NCBI RefSeq assembly: GCF_014269285.1
Contig: NZ_JACOAF010000003.1
Location: 1-64,000 of the forward strand
Reading direction: 5' to 3'
Length of the DNA: 64,000 bases
Source of the DNA: Rufibacter sediminis
GTDB taxonomy: Bacteria > Bacteroidota > Bacteroidia > Cytophagales > Hymenobacteraceae
Of the stretch, positions 53,563 through 61,058 are shown in pieces. The notes beneath the pieces are model-generated. The model was not told where the DNA came from, did no database searches, and saw only the letters and a list, made by a program, of their open reading frames with translations. The position numbers were made by a program, and so were the translations under genes. Each line of letters begins with the position of its first letter. Position 1 is the first letter of the stretch.

Positions 53563-54000
53563 TTACTTTGCAATTGCAGTTTTATTTAGAATGTGGTCAG
53601 CCACGAACTGTTGACTGTAAACTTTTATTTGGTCCCGTACCTGGCCAAAAGCAGCTTTAACCTCTTCTTCCGTTCCGGTGGCCTTAGCCGGGTCAGTAAA
53701 GTTCTGATGGAAGCGGGTAGCCTTGGATGGGAAGTAAGGGCAATTTTCCTGGGCATGGTCGCACACGGTAATGATATAATCAAAGGGCACGAGTTGGTAT
53801 TCATCAATGTGATTGGAGGTATGGCCTGAAATATCGATGCCATCTTCGGCCATCGTAGCAATAGCCCGTGGGTTTACGCCGTGGGTTTCGATGCCGGCGC
53901 TGTAAATAGTGGCCTGGCCTCCGGCAAAATGCCGCAGGTACCCTTCGGCCAATTGGCTGCGGCAGGAATTCCCGGTACAGAGAACAAGTATGTTTTTCAT
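53563..54000 (-). CDS. arsC: Arsenate reductase, thioredoxin-coupled type
   Basis: 145-aa low-molecular-weight-phosphatase-fold reductase. P-loop CTGNSCRS (Cys8) and the redox pair in TVCDHAQENCPYF (about C80, C87) identify the thioredoxin-dependent class. Reduces As(V) to As(III) for export by Acr3. Confidence 0.93.
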   Translation of the reverse strand: MKNILVLCTGNSCRSQLAEGYLRHFAGGQATIYSAGIETHGVNPRAIATMAEDGIDISGHTSNHIDEYQLVPFDYIITVCDHAQENCPYFPSKATRFHQNFTDPAKATGTEEEVKAAFGQVRDQIKVYSQQFVADHILNKTAIAK

Positions 54001-54067
54001 ATTCAGATGTAAAGTTTTTGATATACTGGCTCCCCCAAATCGATTATGAGGTAGCCAGTATTGTGAA

Positions 54068-54535
54068 TCAGCAGCAACCTGTGCCTGGCGCGCAGGTATT
54101 GGAGGTATTTAACTGGTTGAGGTTAATTTTAAACTTTTCCGTCGGAACCCCGCATTTGTCTGGTGCCAGGCAATTTGTTCTCTTGGGTAGCAGAACGAAG
54201 CCTTTGCCGTCATGAGAAAGGTCATACTTACCGATAGTGTCTCCCTGGTACTCAACTTCTACTTCCAAGTCTTCCATACCCAGGGTTTTCTCCGATAAAG
54301 CAATAATGTTCAATAGTTTTTGAGGCTTAAGCCGGTGGTCAAAGTCATTGGCATCCCAAAGCTGAAAATTTGCGACTTTCTCGTTCCGCACGGTGCCGCC
54401 GCAATCGATAAAATTCTTGGTAACAACCCCTACTTCAGTCACGTGGAAGTGTTCCGGAACTTTCATTCCATTTTCAAGTTCAAAATCAACCGATTCTGCA
54501 TTTTTCAGGATGTCTTTTATTTCTGATAGTTTCAT
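54068..54535 (-). CDS. DUF6428 family protein of ars operons
   Basis: 155 aa: KLSEIKDILKNAESVDFELE start, then PEHFHVTEVGVVTKNFIDCG and NFQLWDANDFDHRLKPQKLL, the features of DUF6428, a small family confined to Bacteroidota ars operons. The C-terminus carries cysteines (NTCAPGTGCC) that could bind As(III). Function unknown; possibly an arsenite chaperone. Confidence 0.75.
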   Translation of the reverse strand: MKLSEIKDILKNAESVDFELENGMKVPEHFHVTEVGVVTKNFIDCGGTVRNEKVANFQLWDANDFDHRLKPQKLLNIIALSEKTLGMEDLEVEVEYQGDTIGKYDLSHDGKGFVLLPKRTNCLAPDKCGVPTEKFKINLNQLNTSNTCAPGTGCC

Positions 54536-54691
54536 GATATTTAGATTGAAAGGTTAAAACTTGACGCTTATTATCTGTGCTCCGTCCGCAACATACAATT
54601 GCAGTAAAACTTCGTACTTAAAATTTAATGTGTACAAGAGCCTTTCATTAACATATTATTGCTTTATTACGATAAATAGAAACAAAAAAAC

Positions 54692-55024
54692 TTAACAGCA
54701 ACTATCCTGGCATTCTACATTGCTGGAGAATATGTTGAAAAAAACATCCCTCACCTCTTCCCACTTATGCTTATCGATACAGTAGCAAACACTGGTACCT
54801 TCCACGGTACCTGTAATAAGCCCTACTGCCTTTAGTTCTTTCAAGTGCTGTGAAACCGTGGCCTGCGCCAAAGGCAATTCCCCCACCAAATCCCCGCAGA
54901 TACAAGTTTGCTTTTTCAAAAGGTATTGTAATATCGCCACCCTAGCCGGATGCGCCAGTGCCTTGGCATACGCAGCTATCTGGTTCTGCCCCTCCGTAAA
55001 ATTCTGTGTTTTGGTAACACCCAT
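54692..55024 (-). CDS. arsR: ArsR arsenic-responsive repressor
   Basis: 110 aa from ATG 55024; an in-frame ATG at 55049-55051 overlaps the operator-like dyad and is less likely. Winged helix [21 protein letters not shown], the metal motif [11 protein letters not shown] and a C-terminal Cys cluster (NVECQDSCC). Expected to repress the ars operon until As(III) binds. First gene of the five-gene operon running to the stress protein. Confidence 0.9.
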   Translation of the reverse strand: MGVTKTQNFTEGQNQIAAYAKALAHPARVAILQYLLKKQTCICGDLVGELPLAQATVSQHLKELKAVGLITGTVEGTSVCYCIDKHKWEEVRDVFFNIFSSNVECQDSCC

Positions 55025-55046
55025 TTTTTCAGCTTTATTATTATAA

Positions 55047-55058
55047 CGCAATATTACG
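55047..55058. promoter_or_regulatory. Candidate ArsR operator
   Basis: Dyad CGCAATATTACG (five of six pairs) 22 bp upstream of the chosen arsR start; resembles AT-centred ArsR sites. Confidence 0.5.
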
Positions 55059-55080
55059 ATTAAAACTTAATTATCCCAGA

Positions 55081-55132
55081 TTAAAAATAGAAAAGCAGGT
55101 GAATTTAATCTTACCTGCTTTTCTATTTTTAA
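55081..55132. terminator. Strong terminator of the right mer operon
   Basis: Perfect 20-bp stem (55081-55100 with 55113-55132; core AAAAATAGAAAAGCAGGT) with a 12-nt loop and U-rich ends, 14 bp past merA. It works on the minus strand and also guards arsR from read-through. Confidence 0.88.
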
Positions 55133-55145
55133 AATATAACGGAGT

Positions 55146-56801
55146 CTAGCTAGCACAGCAGCTTAATTTAGCGATGTCCTTACTAAAGCCGATTGCAGCC
55201 AGCTTAATACCTTCCGAAAGGGTCAGGTAAGGATATAAGGTGGTGGCGACTTCTTCCACAGTCATGCCGCAGCGCATAGCCAGCGTTATCTGCGAAATCA
55301 ATTCGCCTCCTTCCGGAGCCACTATTCGGGCACCGATAAACCGGTCTGTCTCGGTATTCCGTACCAGCTTAATAAAGCCACGGGTATCCAGGGCCGCAAT
55401 ACTCCGGGGAACATAGCTTAGCGGTAACCGGCTTACTTCGTATGGAATACCCAATACTTCAGCTTCCTTTTCATCCAAGCCTACCCCGGCTATTTGGGGG
55501 TCAGTAAACACCACCCACGGCAAGGCGCTGAAATCAGTATTTAATTGTGCCCCGTTAAAGGCATTTCTTACGGCCAATTTACCTTCATAAGCAGCGGCAT
55601 ACACAAAAGCAGGATTCGCCGTAACATCGCCTATGGCATAAATATTAGGCACGGAGGTCTCCAGCAGCGAGTTTACTTTTATCTGACCCGTCTTTTCCAG
55701 CGTCACATTAATTTTATCCAAGCCAAGATTGCTGGTGTTAGCCTTGGTTCCGGTAGCAACTAGCAAATGGGTAGACTCAATGACTTGGTTTTGGCCATGG
55801 ACATTAATAAAGAGCTGAACCTTACCTTCTTGTTGCGTCACCTTTTGGATACTGGTTCCGGAGATAATTTCTATACCTTCTTCCCGCAGGTGCCGGGCCA
55901 ATTCATCCGACACTTCCGCCGGTTGCGAACTTAATATTCTTTCCGAGCGCTGGATAACCCGGACCTTGCTACCAAAACGGTGATAGGCCTGGGCGATTTC
56001 CAAAGCAATATAACCTCCCCCCAGAACGGTCAGGGATTCGGGCAGGCCATCCAGTTCGAAGATGGATTCATTGGTAAGATAGTTTACCTGCTCTAATCCT
56101 GGCAAGGCGGGGATAAAGGTGGTAGCACCGGTAGCGATAATAAATTTAAGGCCCGTGTATTTCTGCTTCCCATCCACCAGTACCGTCTTAGTATCCAAAA
56201 ATTCAGCCCGGCCCTCCACGGTTTTTACAAACTCCAGTGTTTCCAGGATATTCTCATACTTTTCTTCCCGCATCGCATCTACAAGCTCCCGCTTCTGCTG
56301 GATAATTCTGCTGTAATCCCAGGTAGCTTTTCCCGGTTGTACCCCGGCAAAGGGCGAATGACTAGCGTGGCGGATGCTTTCAGCGGCCCTAATCAGAAAT
56401 TTAGAAGGCACGCAGCCTACATTTACGCAGGTTCCTCCAATGGGCAAACCAGCATTGATTATTAAAGTAGATAGGCTCTGTTCATTGGCATAGATGGCCG
56501 CAGCAAAAGCAGCTGAACCGCCCCCAACAATAATCAAGTCAAAATCTGATTGAAAATCGAATGTATTTATTGGGGAGTTTATTTCACCGGCTACTTTATA
56601 ATGACCTATTCCATTTATGGTATTGATGATAGCTTCCTTTGTTATCACATCTGGGTCATAGGAGAACTTGCCTTTGCCATCCGGATAACTGATTACTTCA
56701 TTTATGATACCAGGTTTTCCTTCGAATCTTTTAGCAATAGAAGCTGCGCAATGCTCGCACGTCATACCCGTAATAGCCAATTCTACCTGTTCTTTTTTCA
56801 T
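55146..56801 (-). CDS. merA: Mercuric reductase MerA
   Basis: 551-aa FAD/NADPH disulfide oxidoreductase reducing Hg(II) to Hg(0). One N-terminal HMA domain (GMTCEHCAASIAKRF), FAD motif IIVGGGSAAFAAAIYA, redox pair GGTCVNVGCVPSKF, NADPH motif VLGGGYIALEIAQAY and the C-terminal mercury-binding vicinal cysteines (KLSCCAS). All catalytic residues are present. Last gene of the operon. Confidence 0.95.
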   Translation of the reverse strand: MKKEQVELAITGMTCEHCAASIAKRFEGKPGIINEVISYPDGKGKFSYDPDVITKEAIINTINGIGHYKVAGEINSPINTFDFQSDFDLIIVGGGSAAFAAAIYANEQSLSTLIINAGLPIGGTCVNVGCVPSKFLIRAAESIRHASHSPFAGVQPGKATWDYSRIIQQKRELVDAMREEKYENILETLEFVKTVEGRAEFLDTKTVLVDGKQKYTGLKFIIATGATTFIPALPGLEQVNYLTNESIFELDGLPESLTVLGGGYIALEIAQAYHRFGSKVRVIQRSERILSSQPAEVSDELARHLREEGIEIISGTSIQKVTQQEGKVQLFINVHGQNQVIESTHLLVATGTKANTSNLGLDKINVTLEKTGQIKVNSLLETSVPNIYAIGDVTANPAFVYAAAYEGKLAVRNAFNGAQLNTDFSALPWVVFTDPQIAGVGLDEKEAEVLGIPYEVSRLPLSYVPRSIAALDTRGFIKLVRNTETDRFIGARIVAPEGGELISQITLAMRCGMTVEEVATTLYPYLTLSEGIKLAAIGFSKDIAKLSCCAS

Positions 56802-56830
56802 AGTCTTCTAAGGCTGTATAAAATTTAACT

Positions 56831-57244
56831 TTATAAAATTGCTTTTTTGGCGCAGCAGCCTCCTGTTGCTTTTAGGCTGGTGGTTTTACCTGCACTTTTG
56901 GTCTCAGGCAGCACCTGGCCTTTGTAGCCCGCTTTCTCAATGGCGGCAAGGATTTGCTTCTCCGACACCTTGGCCGCGTCGTATTTTATGGTGGCCACGT
57001 CCCCCGGGTACTGCACCTCGTTGGACAGGATCCCGGCCTGCTTGCCCAAGGCTTTCTGCAGACCGCTGGCGCACCCGGCGCAGGTCAGGCCGGTGACTTT
57101 CACCTGGATGGTCTTGACATCCGCTTTCTTTACTTCGATAGCGGTACCAGACAGCCCGACCGGTTTGGCGAACAGGGAACAGGTGCCGCACCCGCAGATC
57201 TGGGTGAAGGCAAGGATAGAGGAAATAATAAGGAATTTTCTCAT
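56831..57244 (-). CDS. MerP-like exported HMA protein
   Basis: 137 aa: signal peptide (FLIISSILAFTQICGCGTC), then one HMA domain with LTCAGCASGLQKALGKQAG and a Lys/Cys end (GGCCAKKAIL). Periplasmic Hg(II) carrier handing the ion to MerT. Longer than classical MerP (about 90 aa) because of the Cys-containing N-terminus and C-terminal tail. It adds to the HMA already fused to MerT. Confidence 0.82.
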   Translation of the reverse strand: MRKFLIISSILAFTQICGCGTCSLFAKPVGLSGTAIEVKKADVKTIQVKVTGLTCAGCASGLQKALGKQAGILSNEVQYPGDVATIKYDAAKVSEKQILAAIEKAGYKGQVLPETKSAGKTTSLKATGGCCAKKAIL

Positions 57245-57264
57245 GGCATGGTTTTTTAGGTGGT

Positions 57265-57915
57265 TTACTTTTGATTTACTTCTTCAAACTTGGTGACCTT
57301 GTACCCGGTCTCCGTGGCCACGTTCTGGGCCAGCCTCGACAGGTCCACCTTGCTTTTGTCATAGGTGACCTGTGCAATGCCGGTGCTGTAGGAGGAGTTG
57401 GCCTCCACCACCCCAGGGGTTTGCCGCAGGGCATTGTTCACGCTGTGCTCGCAGCCGCTGCACGTCATGCCCGCGATGTATAGGTTGGCGCGGGTGGCGG
57501 TGGCGGCCGGCGCGGCAAGGGCAGTGGACGGGCTCTCCTTCGGGAAGAAGGCGCCGGAGTAGTAGGGGAAGGCCAGCAGGACGGCGGCTATCGCGGTCAC
57601 TATCCCAAGGAAGGCCTTCGACTGCAGAAAAGAAGGCTTCTCGTCCTCGTCACAGGCGCAGTCCATCTGGCCGGCCGGCTGGGGTTTCAGCTTCTGGTAC
57701 CAGGCGAACCCCAGCACCAGCACCGACGCCCCTACCAGGTAGGGACGGAAAGGCTCCAGCCAGGAGAAGGTCGCGGCGATGCCGCTGATGCCGCCCAGCA
57801 AGGCCAGCACCGGAGTGATGCAGCAGAGGGAGGCGGCCAAGGCGGCCAGGATGCCGGCCCCTACGAATGAAGTGGAGGTGCCTTCTTTGGGGCTGTCCAT
57901 GGTGTTGTTCTTCAT
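57265..57915 (-). CDS. merT: MerTP fusion: mercuric transporter with HMA domain
   Basis: 216 aa. Residues 15-110 are MerT (SLCCITPVLALLGG with the membrane CC pair, AWYQKLKP, then CACDEDE), followed by a third helix and an HMA domain (GMTCSGCEHSVNNALRQTPG, about 150-210). Such MerT-MerP fusions are usual in Bacteroidota. Imports Hg(II) for MerA. ATGA overlap with the regulator upstream. By eye its codons are more GC-rich than the neighbouring genes. Confidence 0.88.
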   Translation of the reverse strand: MKNNTMDSPKEGTSTSFVGAGILAALAASLCCITPVLALLGGISGIAATFSWLEPFRPYLVGASVLVLGFAWYQKLKPQPAGQMDCACDEDEKPSFLQSKAFLGIVTAIAAVLLAFPYYSGAFFPKESPSTALAAPAATATRANLYIAGMTCSGCEHSVNNALRQTPGVVEANSSYSTGIAQVTYDKSKVDLSRLAQNVATETGYKVTKFEEVNQK

Positions 57916-58295
57916 GCTACTGGATTATCTATTTGGTTTTTTTCGATCAGGGAAAAGTAAGGCTGGAACAGCTTGCCGAACTCGGGGTTAAGGGAATAGA
58001 AGATGGTCTGCCCGGTCTTCTTGGATTTGATGATGTTCCCGTCCTTGAGTTTGCGCAGGTGCTGCGAGATAGCCGAGACGTTCATGCCGAGCACGTCGCT
58101 CAGGTCACAGACACACAGGTTTTGCTCTTCGTACAGCAGAAATAAAATCTTCAAGCGCACCTCGTTTCCGGCTAGGCTCAGAGCATTGGCTAGAACCTGG
58201 ATTGTTTCATTTACATTTTCCATTCTCTTTTTACAGGTGTTGATGTGGTCCGCATCAGCAAAAACCCGGATGCAACTATTGGTGCTATCTTTCAT
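57912..58295 (-). CDS. ArsR/SmtB-family regulator of the right mer operon
   Basis: 127 aa, paralogue of the regulator at 317-691: same NLCVCDLSDVLG metal motif, MNVSAISQHLRKLKDGNII recognition helix and an N-terminal Cys pair (NSCIRVFADADHINTCKK). Represses merTP-merP-merA. The shared operator-like motif upstream (58344-58365) links the two mer operons. Confidence 0.88.
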   Translation of the reverse strand: MKDSTNSCIRVFADADHINTCKKRMENVNETIQVLANALSLAGNEVRLKILFLLYEEQNLCVCDLSDVLGMNVSAISQHLRKLKDGNIIKSKKTGQTIFYSLNPEFGKLFQPYFSLIEKNQIDNPVA

Positions 58296-58343
58296 AATAA
58301 TCGGTCGAATGTTTTTTTATTTATACAAAGGTATAAACGATGT

Positions 58344-58365
58344 AGTATTTAAGCAAACGCTAAAA
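58344..58365. promoter_or_regulatory. Candidate ArsR operator of the right mer operon
   Basis: On the minus strand TTTTAGC-N3-TGCTTAAATACT, matching 718-739 except in the three central bases. A further dyad ATTTTAG/CTAAAAT lies at 58371-58390. Confidence 0.55.
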
Positions 58366-58407
58366 TAATTATTTTAGAAAACACTAAAATATATTAAAAA
58401 AGAGAAC

Positions 58408-58465
58408 TTACCCCCTATTTTACAAATCAGGAACGTTCGTTGCTGATTTGTAAAATAGGGGGTAA
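58408..58465. repeat. 23-bp perfect inverted repeat next to the serine recombinase gene
   Basis: Arms 58408-58430 and 58443-58465 (core CTGATTTGTAAAATAGGGGG) are exact complements with a 12-nt loop. A degenerate copy of one arm recurs at 59571-59596, beyond the recombinase gene. Possible recombination site or facing transposon ends. Confidence 0.8.
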
Positions 58466-58490
58466 CTTAGCAAAAAAGAAAAAATGAAAT

Positions 58491-58508
58491 GGGCGGCAGG
58501 GGAGAAAA
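58491..58508 (+). repeat. Variant of the dispersed 16-bp repeat
   Basis: GGGCGGCAGGGGAGAAAA, differing by one substitution and a two-base insertion from the copies at 12419, 12952 and 27260; 63 bp upstream of the recombinase start. Confidence 0.6.
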
Positions 58509-58570
58509 GTCATATGTTTTTGCAATTGCAAAACAGCACCTGAAATTCCAACAGCCACTCTTATATATAT

Positions 58571-59260
58571 ATGGAGTATCAGAAGTACATCGCCTACTAC
58601 CGGGTGTCGACCGCCAAGCAGGGCAGGAGCGGCCTTGGCCTGGAGGCCCAGCGCGCCGCCGTCATCTCCTTCACCAAAAACCCAGACGGCATCATCCGGG
58701 AGTTCACCGAGCATGAGTCCGGCAAGAATGACGACCGCCCACTGCTGGAGCAGGCCATTCTGGCGGCCAAGAAGCAAAGCGCCACTTTGATTATCGCCAA
58801 GTTGGACCGGTTGAGCAGGGAGGTGGCCTTTCTTTTCCAGCTTAAGAAAAGGGTAGAGAAGAATAACATCAACTGGCTGTGCCTGGACATCCCCGAGATG
58901 AATACGCTCAACATCGGTATATGGGGAACCATGGCCCAGCACGAGCGGGAGCAGATAAGCAAGCGCACCAAGGTTGCGCTTCAGGCACTGAAAGCCCGTG
59001 GCCAGCAATTGGGCAATCTGGATAATTTGACTGAAACCGGCAGGGAACTTGGCGTTGAGGCCATCAAAAAGAAAGCAGCCTCCAATGATAATAACAGGAG
59101 GGCAGCCGAGTTAATTCGTCTTTACCGGGATCAACGAATGACTTGGCTAGGCATTGCCGAGAAGCTAAACCAATCCGGCTTCAAAGCTAGCAGGGGCGGA
59201 ATATTTCAGGCAATACAAGTTCAAAGAATTCATCACCGTTATTGCGAGAAGAGCATTTAA
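58571..59260 (+). CDS. Serine recombinase (resolvase/invertase family)
   Basis: 229-aa site-specific recombinase: catalytic Ser in YYRVSTAKQGRSG (S13), the LIIAKLDRLSREVAFLF motif, MAQHEREQISKRTK and a C-terminal helix-turn-helix (MTWLGIAEKLNQSGFKASRG). Likely resolves multimers or cointegrates, or inverts a segment. It abuts the 23-bp palindrome and the 16-bp repeat variant, which are its natural candidate sites. Codons are GC-rich compared with the surroundings, which suggests transfer together with the mer genes. Confidence 0.9.
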   Translation: MEYQKYIAYYRVSTAKQGRSGLGLEAQRAAVISFTKNPDGIIREFTEHESGKNDDRPLLEQAILAAKKQSATLIIAKLDRLSREVAFLFQLKKRVEKNNINWLCLDIPEMNTLNIGIWGTMAQHEREQISKRTKVALQALKARGQQLGNLDNLTETGRELGVEAIKKKAASNDNNRRAAELIRLYRDQRMTWLGIAEKLNQSGFKASRGGIFQAIQVQRIHHRYCEKSI

Positions 59261-59658
59261 ATACAGAAACGCATTTAGACACCCTCGTCTCAACTTCTAG
59301 GAATTAAAAGGCTCCTGATTTTTTAAAATCCCATTGCATAGTCTTGTTCTGAATCTGGAGAGACAAACAATTAATTTAAGGAACAAGAGGGTTATGCAGA
59401 ACCTAAGATCCAATCTAGGCTCAGTGAATCTGCTTCAGCTTTACATATCCTCTATCCTAGACGCTCATCTATTGTGGGGAATAACAGGAAAGGATTGATT
59501 TGCTTCTAGCATCGTGATAGAATGGAACTTGCCCTATTATATCATATACCCATAGTTATTCACCCTTTTTGATTTGTAAAATGTAGGTAGGGGTAAACCT
59601 AAGCAATACATTAGAATTGTCATTCGCCTTATACATCCTCCACTGCCCAGACGATCAA
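59261..59658. other. Intergenic region, no gene recognised
   Basis: A 398-bp stretch between the recombinase and the TsdA-like gene. It contains the degenerate arm copy (59571-59596) and two similar stretches (near 59453 and 59631, TACAT...CCTC...AGACG.TCA.CTA). No open frame. Confidence 0.5.
59571..59596 (+). repeat. Degenerate copy of the recombinase-side palindrome arm
   Basis: GATTTGTAAAAT, a 6-bp insert and AGGGGTAA, compared with GATTTGTAAAATAGGGGGTAA at 58445-58465. Together they bracket the recombinase gene. Confidence 0.6.
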
Positions 59659-60711
59659 CTAGTTTTTGGAGATCATTATAGGTTTATACGGGCCATATTT
59701 ATGCTGATGTTCACTATAAGAGTCCTTGTAAGGACCAAACGGATGGTCAAAGGGTTTTTTTGATATATCTGGCCAGTCCTTTCGTGTATCTTTCTTAGGC
59801 CGGGGCATGGTATTCACATACGCGGCTACATCCCAAGCCTCCTCATCGGTCAGCTGCGGATTGCGGTGGGTGGCTCCTAAAGGCATGTTGGCCTTCACAT
59901 AGCGCGCAAAGTTGGAGATACGGTAAAGCCCGGCCCCATCATTGTAACTGTGCTTTCCCCAGAGGGGCGGATACTGGAATTCAGGGTTGCCGGGTGTTTT
60001 CATGCCCTGACCCTCCTGCCCGTGGCACGTTTGGCATTTCTGCACGTACACGGCCTTGCCAAGTTCAGGACTAGTCGCACGATCCAGCACCTCCATTTCA
60101 AGAAGCCCAGATCCTTTGACATTGTCGCCTTTTTTCACGTCTTTCCCTACCCATTTAATGTATGCCACAATGGCCTCCATTTCTTTGGATTTAGGGGAGA
60201 GCGATTGACCATTCAAGCTGCGCTCGAAACAGTCGTTTACCCGCTTTTCAATGTTCTCGCTTTTGCCTGAGCGGGCCCGCACTTTTGGATAGGAGGAAGC
60301 GACCAGCGAATAGTTGTTGCCAAAGGGCTTGGTGCCGGCCCCGAGGTGGCAGTTTTGACAATTCATGCCGTTTGAGATTTGTAGGACACTGCCGGTAGGG
60401 CCTATGTATTTGGCAGTGTGGGCCACCAAATCCTGGCCATATTTTATTTGTTCGCCTGCTGCTCCGGCAGGAATTGTTGAGTGGTCCGGGGCTTCCCATA
60501 AGTAATCCTCTACCAAGGTTGAGGCAGTGAAGGTTGTAGCAGAGGACTTAGAAAGCGCAATGGATGGGCCAGACTGCATTGCGTTAGATGGGTAGAACAG
60601 AGTAAATATGACTGCCCCCAGCAATATAAAGACCGCAAAGACGGTAAAACCTACCGCTTTGGTCATGTTAAATAAAAAGTCAATTAAGTTTTTTTCCTCA
60701 TTGAGTTTCAT
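59659..60711 (-). CDS. TsdA-like dihaem cytochrome c (thiosulfate dehydrogenase family)
   Basis: 350 aa: one N-terminal membrane anchor (GFTVFAVFILLGAVIFTLFY) and two haem sites, CQNCHLGAGTKPFG and CQTCHGQEGQG. Blocks between them, NDCFERSLNGQSLSPKSKEM and FQYPPLWGKHSYNDGAGLYR, match TsdA, including the Cys that can serve as axial ligand of haem 1. It would couple two thiosulfates to tetrathionate, or the reverse. It is membrane-anchored where classical TsdA is soluble. A Crp/Fnr-like site lies 61 bp upstream. Confidence 0.82.
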   Translation of the reverse strand: MKLNEEKNLIDFLFNMTKAVGFTVFAVFILLGAVIFTLFYPSNAMQSGPSIALSKSSATTFTASTLVEDYLWEAPDHSTIPAGAAGEQIKYGQDLVAHTAKYIGPTGSVLQISNGMNCQNCHLGAGTKPFGNNYSLVASSYPKVRARSGKSENIEKRVNDCFERSLNGQSLSPKSKEMEAIVAYIKWVGKDVKKGDNVKGSGLLEMEVLDRATSPELGKAVYVQKCQTCHGQEGQGMKTPGNPEFQYPPLWGKHSYNDGAGLYRISNFARYVKANMPLGATHRNPQLTDEEAWDVAAYVNTMPRPKKDTRKDWPDISKKPFDHPFGPYKDSYSEHQHKYGPYKPIMISKN

Positions 60712-60771
60712 CGGCTTGTCAGGTTAGGTACATTCATAGGTAAAATTTACCGATTCAACCTAAGACGTTCT

Positions 60772-60785
60772 GTGACTTTAGTCAC
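60772..60785. promoter_or_regulatory. Crp/Fnr-like palindrome upstream of the TsdA-like gene
   Basis: GTGAC-TTTA-GTCAC within TGTGAC...GTCACG, 61-74 bp before the start codon. The same motif with TTTT in the centre precedes the rhodanese gene (63376-63391). Confidence 0.65.
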
Positions 60786-61022
60786 GCTAGCCCGGAAATG
60801 AAAAAATTTTTAAATGTGATGCCGGGAGAGTCTACCATAAGCATCGAATCATTCAAAAGAGGCAGGGCAAAATGACACCTTGTTACCTTTATGTAGGCTT
60901 TTTAAGTGTTGTTATGCTGGAAGCATAAAAGGACAATGCTAAAAGCAGCTTCTTTAACTTTAAGTGTTTATTGTCTAGTAATTGATTGAGACATCTAAAA
61001 ATCTCTAGTATAAAGTGTATTA

Positions 61023-61055
61023 AAAAAAGCGGGAAGCAATACTCCCCGCTTTTTT
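61023..61055 (-). terminator. Rho-independent terminator of the SoxB-like gene
   Basis: AAAAAAGCGGG / CCCGCTTTTTT stem with U-rich ends, 4 bp past the stop on the minus strand. Confidence 0.85.
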
Positions 61056-61058
61056 AGC

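Larger units (their letters stand above)
60712..61058. other. Intergenic region between the TsdA-like and SoxB-like genes
   Basis: A 347-bp stretch holding the palindrome at 60772-60785 and the terminator of the SoxB-like gene at 61023-61055. Nothing else was recognised. Confidence 0.6.

Noticed and set aside
57372-57788. Arg-rich open frame opposite merTP
   Set aside because: A GC-rich shadow of merTP; the composition (long Arg/Pro/Ser runs) is not protein-like.
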